From the NCBI GenBank assembly GCA_937888635.1, contig CALARG010000034.1, positions 1 through 15,728 of the forward strand: DNA of 15,728 nucleotides, given 5' to 3'. Positions 13,354 through 15,728 of this stretch are shown here, piece by piece. A program made the position numbers and the translations under genes. How positions within the stretch are numbered: position 1 is the first letter of the stretch; each line of letters starts with the position of its first letter. The notes beneath the pieces are model-generated. The model saw nothing but the letters and a program-made list of their open reading frames with translations, was not told the origin of the DNA and did not search any database. This DNA is from an uncultured Alphaproteobacteria bacterium. Lineage in GTDB: Bacteria; Pseudomonadota; Alphaproteobacteria; Rs-D84.

Positions 13354-15438
13354 ATGCTAGAAAATCTTAATGAAAAACAGCGCGAAGCAGTTATGACAAC
13401 TGATGGCGCATTGCTGGTGTTGGCAGGCGCAGGCACGGGCAAGACCCGCGTTCTGACAACGCGTATTGCGTATATTTTAAATAATCAAATGGCAATGCCG
13501 TGGCAGGTGTTGGCACTGACCTTTACGAACAAGGCCGCAAATGAAATGAAGGCCAGACTGGCCACATTTTCAGACGGCGCATGGTATCCAGGTGATATTT
13601 GGTGTGGAACATTTCATTCAATTTGCCTGCGAATACTGCGCAGTAATGCCGAACGCGCGGGTCTGCGACGCGATTTCTTGATATATGGCGAAGATGATCA
13701 AAAAACTGTAATCAAATCACTGATAAGTGCGGCGACAAAAACACCCGCAGAATATGTTGACGATTTTTCTTCTATCAAGGACAAGGGGCTGGTTGCGTTG
13801 CAGAATAAAGACAAATTATTCAATGCATATAATGCAGAATTGGCGCGCCTGAACGCGGTTGATTTTGGTGATATTATTCTGAAGGTATTGGAACTGTTTG
13901 ATAAAAATCCAGATATATTGGCACGATATCAAAATCAGTTTAAATATATATTGGTGGACGAATTTCAGGATGTAAACACTGCACAAATGGAATTAATTAC
14001 TCTATTAATGCCAACAAACGAAGAAGAACGACAGAACCGGTTTCTATTTTGTGTTGGTGATGATGACCAATCTATTTACTCATGGCGTGGTTCCGACAAT
14101 AAACATATCCTGGGATTTAAAGACCTGTATGGCAATGCAAAAATTATCATTGATACAAATTATAGAAGCACGGGAAATATATTAAATGCAGCATGCTCAC
14201 TGATTGCGCATAATTCTAACAGATATGTAAAGCGATTAAATCCATTTCCGGACAATGGCCGGGGGGACCCGGTGTATGTGCTGACACTGCCGGGGGACCG
14301 GGACGAAGCACGCATAATCGCCGACGAAATATTGCGCGACGACACAAACGATTTTTCTAAGTATGCATTGTTGATTCGTGCAGGCAGTCTGTCGCGTATA
14401 TTTGAAGAAGAATTTGCAATGCGCGGTATTCCATATCGCCTGATTGGCGCGACCAAGTTCTATGACCGGATGGAAATACGCGATGCAATTGCATATTTGC
14501 GATTACTGGTATATCCGTTTGATGATATTTCTTTTCTGCGCGTTATTGCCAAGCCGCGTCGCGGCTTCGGAGACAAGGCAATTTCAACGCTGCGCGCGGC
14601 TGGCACAAATTTAATGAATGGATTGCGCAATGCAACACTGGCCCCAAAATTGCGGGCGGCCGCGAATGAATTTTTGGGCGCATTTGATTTTGAATGGAAT
14701 TTAATGTCACCGGCGGATGCGGCAAAAACCTTATTAGACCGCGTGGGATACATAAAAATGTGGTCTGAATCAAAAGATGCAGACGCCGCCGACCGCATTG
14801 CAAATGTACGCGAACTGATTACATCGGTTGTTTCAAAATACGACACATTGCCGGAATTTTTGGAACAGGCGGCACTGATGATGACAGATGATAACGATGA
14901 CGCGGATGATGCGCACGGCAAAAACACAGTCAGCATTATGACAATTCATGCCGCCAAGGGATTGGAATTTGATACGGTATTCCTGCCCGCATGGGAAGAT
15001 GGGATTTTCCCCAATGACAAGGCGATTAACGAAGGCGCAATTGAAGAAGAACGCAGATTGGCCTATGTCGCAATTACGCGTGCGCGCAGACGGTGCATAA
15101 TATCAAACGCAATGTCACGCATGGTATTTGGTTCGCGTCAGTACAATTCCCCCAGTCGGTTTATCACAGAAATGGATAATAAATATCTGGACTTTCAGGG
15201 TGGTGCGCCACGCACATATTATACACCAACACATAATACATATAATAATATTCCGCGTTCGTACGATGCGCCACGACGGACAGTTGCGAAAAAGACAGAA
15301 TCCGCGGTTGGAAAACTGGTCAGCCACAACGAACTGGGGGCCGGTGTTGTAATTGAAGATAACGGCGCAATACTGACCATTGCCTTTAAGACCAAGGGAA
15401 TAAAAAAAGTCGCCCGTGAATTTGTTAAATATATATAA
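13354..15438 (+). CDS. uvrD: UvrD/PcrA-type ATP-dependent DNA helicase (superfamily 1)
   Basis: UvrD unwinds DNA 3'-5' in nucleotide excision and mismatch repair and clears stalled RNA polymerase. The 694-residue protein has the SF1A motifs in order: Walker A AGAGTGKT (24-31), LTFTNKAANEM, CGTFHS, LVDEFQD, GDDDQSIYSWRG, TNYRST, MTIHAAKGLEFD, and the EERRLAYVAITRAR block. The C-terminus (VGKLVSHNELGAGVVIEDNG and on) is the Tudor-like domain that contacts RNA polymerase in UvrD/PcrA. The frame is open upstream into dnaQ as far as 13120, but the helicase alignment begins at ATG 13354. An in-frame GTG at 13345 coincides with the predicted transcription start and would add three residues as a leaderless start. 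UvrD versus PcrA naming cannot be settled here. Confidence 0.95.
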   Translation: MLENLNEKQREAVMTTDGALLVLAGAGTGKTRVLTTRIAYILNNQMAMPWQVLALTFTNKAANEMKARLATFSDGAWYPGDIWCGTFHSICLRILRSNAERAGLRRDFLIYGEDDQKTVIKSLISAATKTPAEYVDDFSSIKDKGLVALQNKDKLFNAYNAELARLNAVDFGDIILKVLELFDKNPDILARYQNQFKYILVDEFQDVNTAQMELITLLMPTNEEERQNRFLFCVGDDDQSIYSWRGSDNKHILGFKDLYGNAKIIIDTNYRSTGNILNAACSLIAHNSNRYVKRLNPFPDNGRGDPVYVLTLPGDRDEARIIADEILRDDTNDFSKYALLIRAGSLSRIFEEEFAMRGIPYRLIGATKFYDRMEIRDAIAYLRLLVYPFDDISFLRVIAKPRRGFGDKAISTLRAAGTNLMNGLRNATLAPKLRAAANEFLGAFDFEWNLMSPADAAKTLLDRVGYIKMWSESKDADAADRIANVRELITSVVSKYDTLPEFLEQAALMMTDDNDDADDAHGKNTVSIMTIHAAKGLEFDTVFLPAWEDGIFPNDKAINEGAIEEERRLAYVAITRARRRCIISNAMSRMVFGSRQYNSPSRFITEMDNKYLDFQGGAPRTYYTPTHNTYNNIPRSYDAPRRTVAKKTESAVGKLVSHNELGAGVVIEDNGAILTIAFKTKGIKKVAREFVKYI

Positions 15439-15440
15439 CC

Positions 15441-15461
15441 CCGATTAAAAATCGGTTGATT
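15441..15461 (+). terminator. Probable terminator after uvrD
   Basis: CCGATT (15441-15446) and AATCGG (15450-15455) form a short hairpin just after the stop at 15436-15438, followed by TTGATTTATT, an imperfect T-tract. The last bases double as the -35 of the next promoter. Confidence 0.55.
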
Positions 15462-15484
15462 TATTCGTATATGTATGTGATAAT
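15456..15484 (+). promoter_or_regulatory. Promoter of the right-edge RNA region
   Basis: TTGATT (15456-15461), a 17-bp spacer, then GATAAT (15479-15484) preceded by TGT, the extended -10 signature. The predicted start is near 15491. No convincing protein gene follows within the window, which points to an RNA or a long leader. Confidence 0.6.
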
Positions 15485-15490
15485 GTATGT

Positions 15491-15579
15491 GTCGTGATGA
15501 GTTATCGCGATGGGGTGTGAGAACCCGTTCATCAGCGTCTGGGGAAGAGTGTGGCGCGCCATTTTTGGGCGTGTTTTTT
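15491..15579 (+). ncRNA. Candidate small RNA or proximal part of a structured leader, about 90 nt
   Basis: The segment lies between a good promoter and a hairpin with a T-run. It has no credible ORF. An outer stem TGATGA (15495-15500) with TCATCA (15529-15534) encloses an inner hairpin GGGT/ACCC (15513-15516, 15523-15526) and a self-complementary ATCGCGAT (15504-15511). It has none of the landmarks I would expect for RNase P RNA, tmRNA or SRP RNA. It may be an independent small RNA, or the first part of a leader that continues to the attenuator downstream. Confidence 0.35.
15553..15579 (+). terminator. Hairpin with T-run, possible terminator of the small RNA
   Basis: CGCGCC (15555-15560) pairs with GGCGTG (15568-15573) including one G-U pair, with a 7-nt loop and six T following (15574-15579). 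The preceding GG can add G-U pairs. The alternative self-pairing of GGCGCGCC (15553-15560) competes, so strength is uncertain. Confidence 0.45.
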
Positions 15580-15715
15580 GTATTGTTTCCCGGGACGAAA
15601 AATACTCCTGACCCTTTGGTCAGGAGGGCATGCGAATATATTGAATAAGCAGCACAATTCTGATGATTGTTCTCAACCTCCTGACCACTTTGAATTTAAT
15701 TCTGGTGGTTTTTTT
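15580..15715 (+). promoter_or_regulatory. Attenuator-like leader with mutually exclusive hairpins
   Basis: Segment A (15605-15613, CTCCTGACC) pairs perfectly over 9 bp with segment B (15618-15626) across a CTTT loop. Segment B extended by one base (15618-15627) pairs perfectly over 10 bp with segment C (15677-15686, CCTCCTGACC). C shares three bases with the 5' arm of a downstream terminator hairpin. A:B pairing would therefore free the terminator and B:C pairing would block it. A bulged hairpin (15580-15605) precedes A, and a small ACAAT/ATTGT hairpin (15654-15670) lies between B and C. The regulated gene would lie beyond the window. Confidence 0.5.
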
Positions 15716-15725
15716 GTTGTGGTGA
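15663..15725 (+). CDS. Possible 20-residue leader peptide rich in Leu/Ile/Val (doubtful)
   Basis: The ATG at 15663 opens 20 codons ending in TGA at 15723. Eight Leu, three Val and two Ile make 13 of 20 residues branched-chain, and the rest include Trp, Phe, Asn and Thr. This suggests a leader peptide for branched-chain amino-acid control, or a tiny hydrophobic toxin like those of type I toxin-antitoxin loci. Against both readings: there is no Shine-Dalgarno sequence, and the terminator T-run lies inside the ORF, so terminated RNA would lack the stop codon. A T-rich terminator also encodes Phe/Leu/Val by chance. Confidence 0.2.
   Translation: MIVLNLLTTLNLILVVFLLW
15684..15715 (+). terminator. 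Rho-independent terminator of the attenuator
   Basis: ACCAC (15684-15688) pairs with GTGGT (15705-15709) and an inner GAATT/AATTC stem (15692-15702), with a small internal loop, followed by a T-run (15709-15715). Its 5' arm overlaps segment C of the alternative pairing. Confidence 0.65.
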
Positions 15726-15728
15726 TGC

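Noticed and set aside
15630..15644. Four-codon ORF after AGGAGG
   Set aside because: The spacing from AGGAGG to ATG is only 2 nt and the product would be four residues, so the AGGAGG is better explained as part of segment B of the hairpins.
15618..15653. SRP RNA-like words GGTCAGG and AAGCAGC in order
   Set aside because: In bacterial SRP RNA the two are about 10 nt apart around a GGAA-type tetraloop; here they are 22 nt apart with no matching stem or tetraloop, and GGTCAGG is already accounted for by perfect pairing with two flanking segments.
15439..15728. Mobile element, attachment site, tRNA or CRISPR in the right intergenic region
   Set aside because: There are no direct-repeat arrays, no tRNA cloverleaf and no terminal inverted repeats; the repeated segments are explained by RNA hairpins.

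Overview
The window comes from a bacterium with moderate to low GC content and proteobacterial-looking housekeeping genes. An alphaproteobacterium is my best guess. It rests on the family resemblance of L31, DnaQ, UvrD and FtsW, and on a bank of VirB6-like proteins like those seen in Rickettsiales; no rRNA or other phylogenetic marker is present to settle it.

Layout. (1) Positions 1-4294, minus strand: a cell-wall block of penicillin-binding protein 1A, then mraY, then ftsW (cut by the window edge). murD, which often lies between mraY and ftsW, is missing here. (2) Positions 4347-5382, minus strand: ribosomal protein L31 (rpmE) and a SuhB/inositol-monophosphatase-like protein whose metal-binding residues are nearly all lost, closed by a clear hairpin terminator. 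(3) Positions 5397-5906, minus strand: an unrecognised 169-residue protein. (4) Positions 5975-12600: five polytopic membrane proteins that appear to be paralogues of the VirB6/TrbL family of type IV secretion inner-membrane channel proteins. One is on the minus strand and four form a tightly coupled operon on the plus strand, diverging from a 68-bp promoter region. No other secretion-system gene is in the window. (5) Positions 12619-15438: dnaQ (minus) and uvrD/pcrA (plus), diverging from a consensus promoter whose -10 element is symmetric. (6) Positions 15439-15728: 290 bp without a convincing protein gene but dense in RNA signals: a terminator, a near-consensus promoter, a possible ~90-nt small RNA, and an attenuator-like set of mutually exclusive hairpins overlapping a 20-codon ORF very rich in Leu/Ile/Val.

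How the genes work together. PBP1A, MraY and FtsW act in peptidoglycan synthesis: lipid I synthesis, septal glycan polymerisation, and bifunctional polymerisation/cross-linking. DnaQ and UvrD act in replication fidelity and repair. The VirB6-like bank would form or decorate the inner-membrane channel of a type IV secretion machine encoded elsewhere. Recurrent regulatory features are -10 elements 8-9 nt upstream of start codons that lack a Shine-Dalgarno sequence (probable leaderless mRNAs) and symmetric divergent promoters.

The most interesting items are the isolated five-member VirB6-like bank with its shared cysteine motifs, the catalytically dead SuhB-like protein next to L31, and the switch-like RNA at the right edge.
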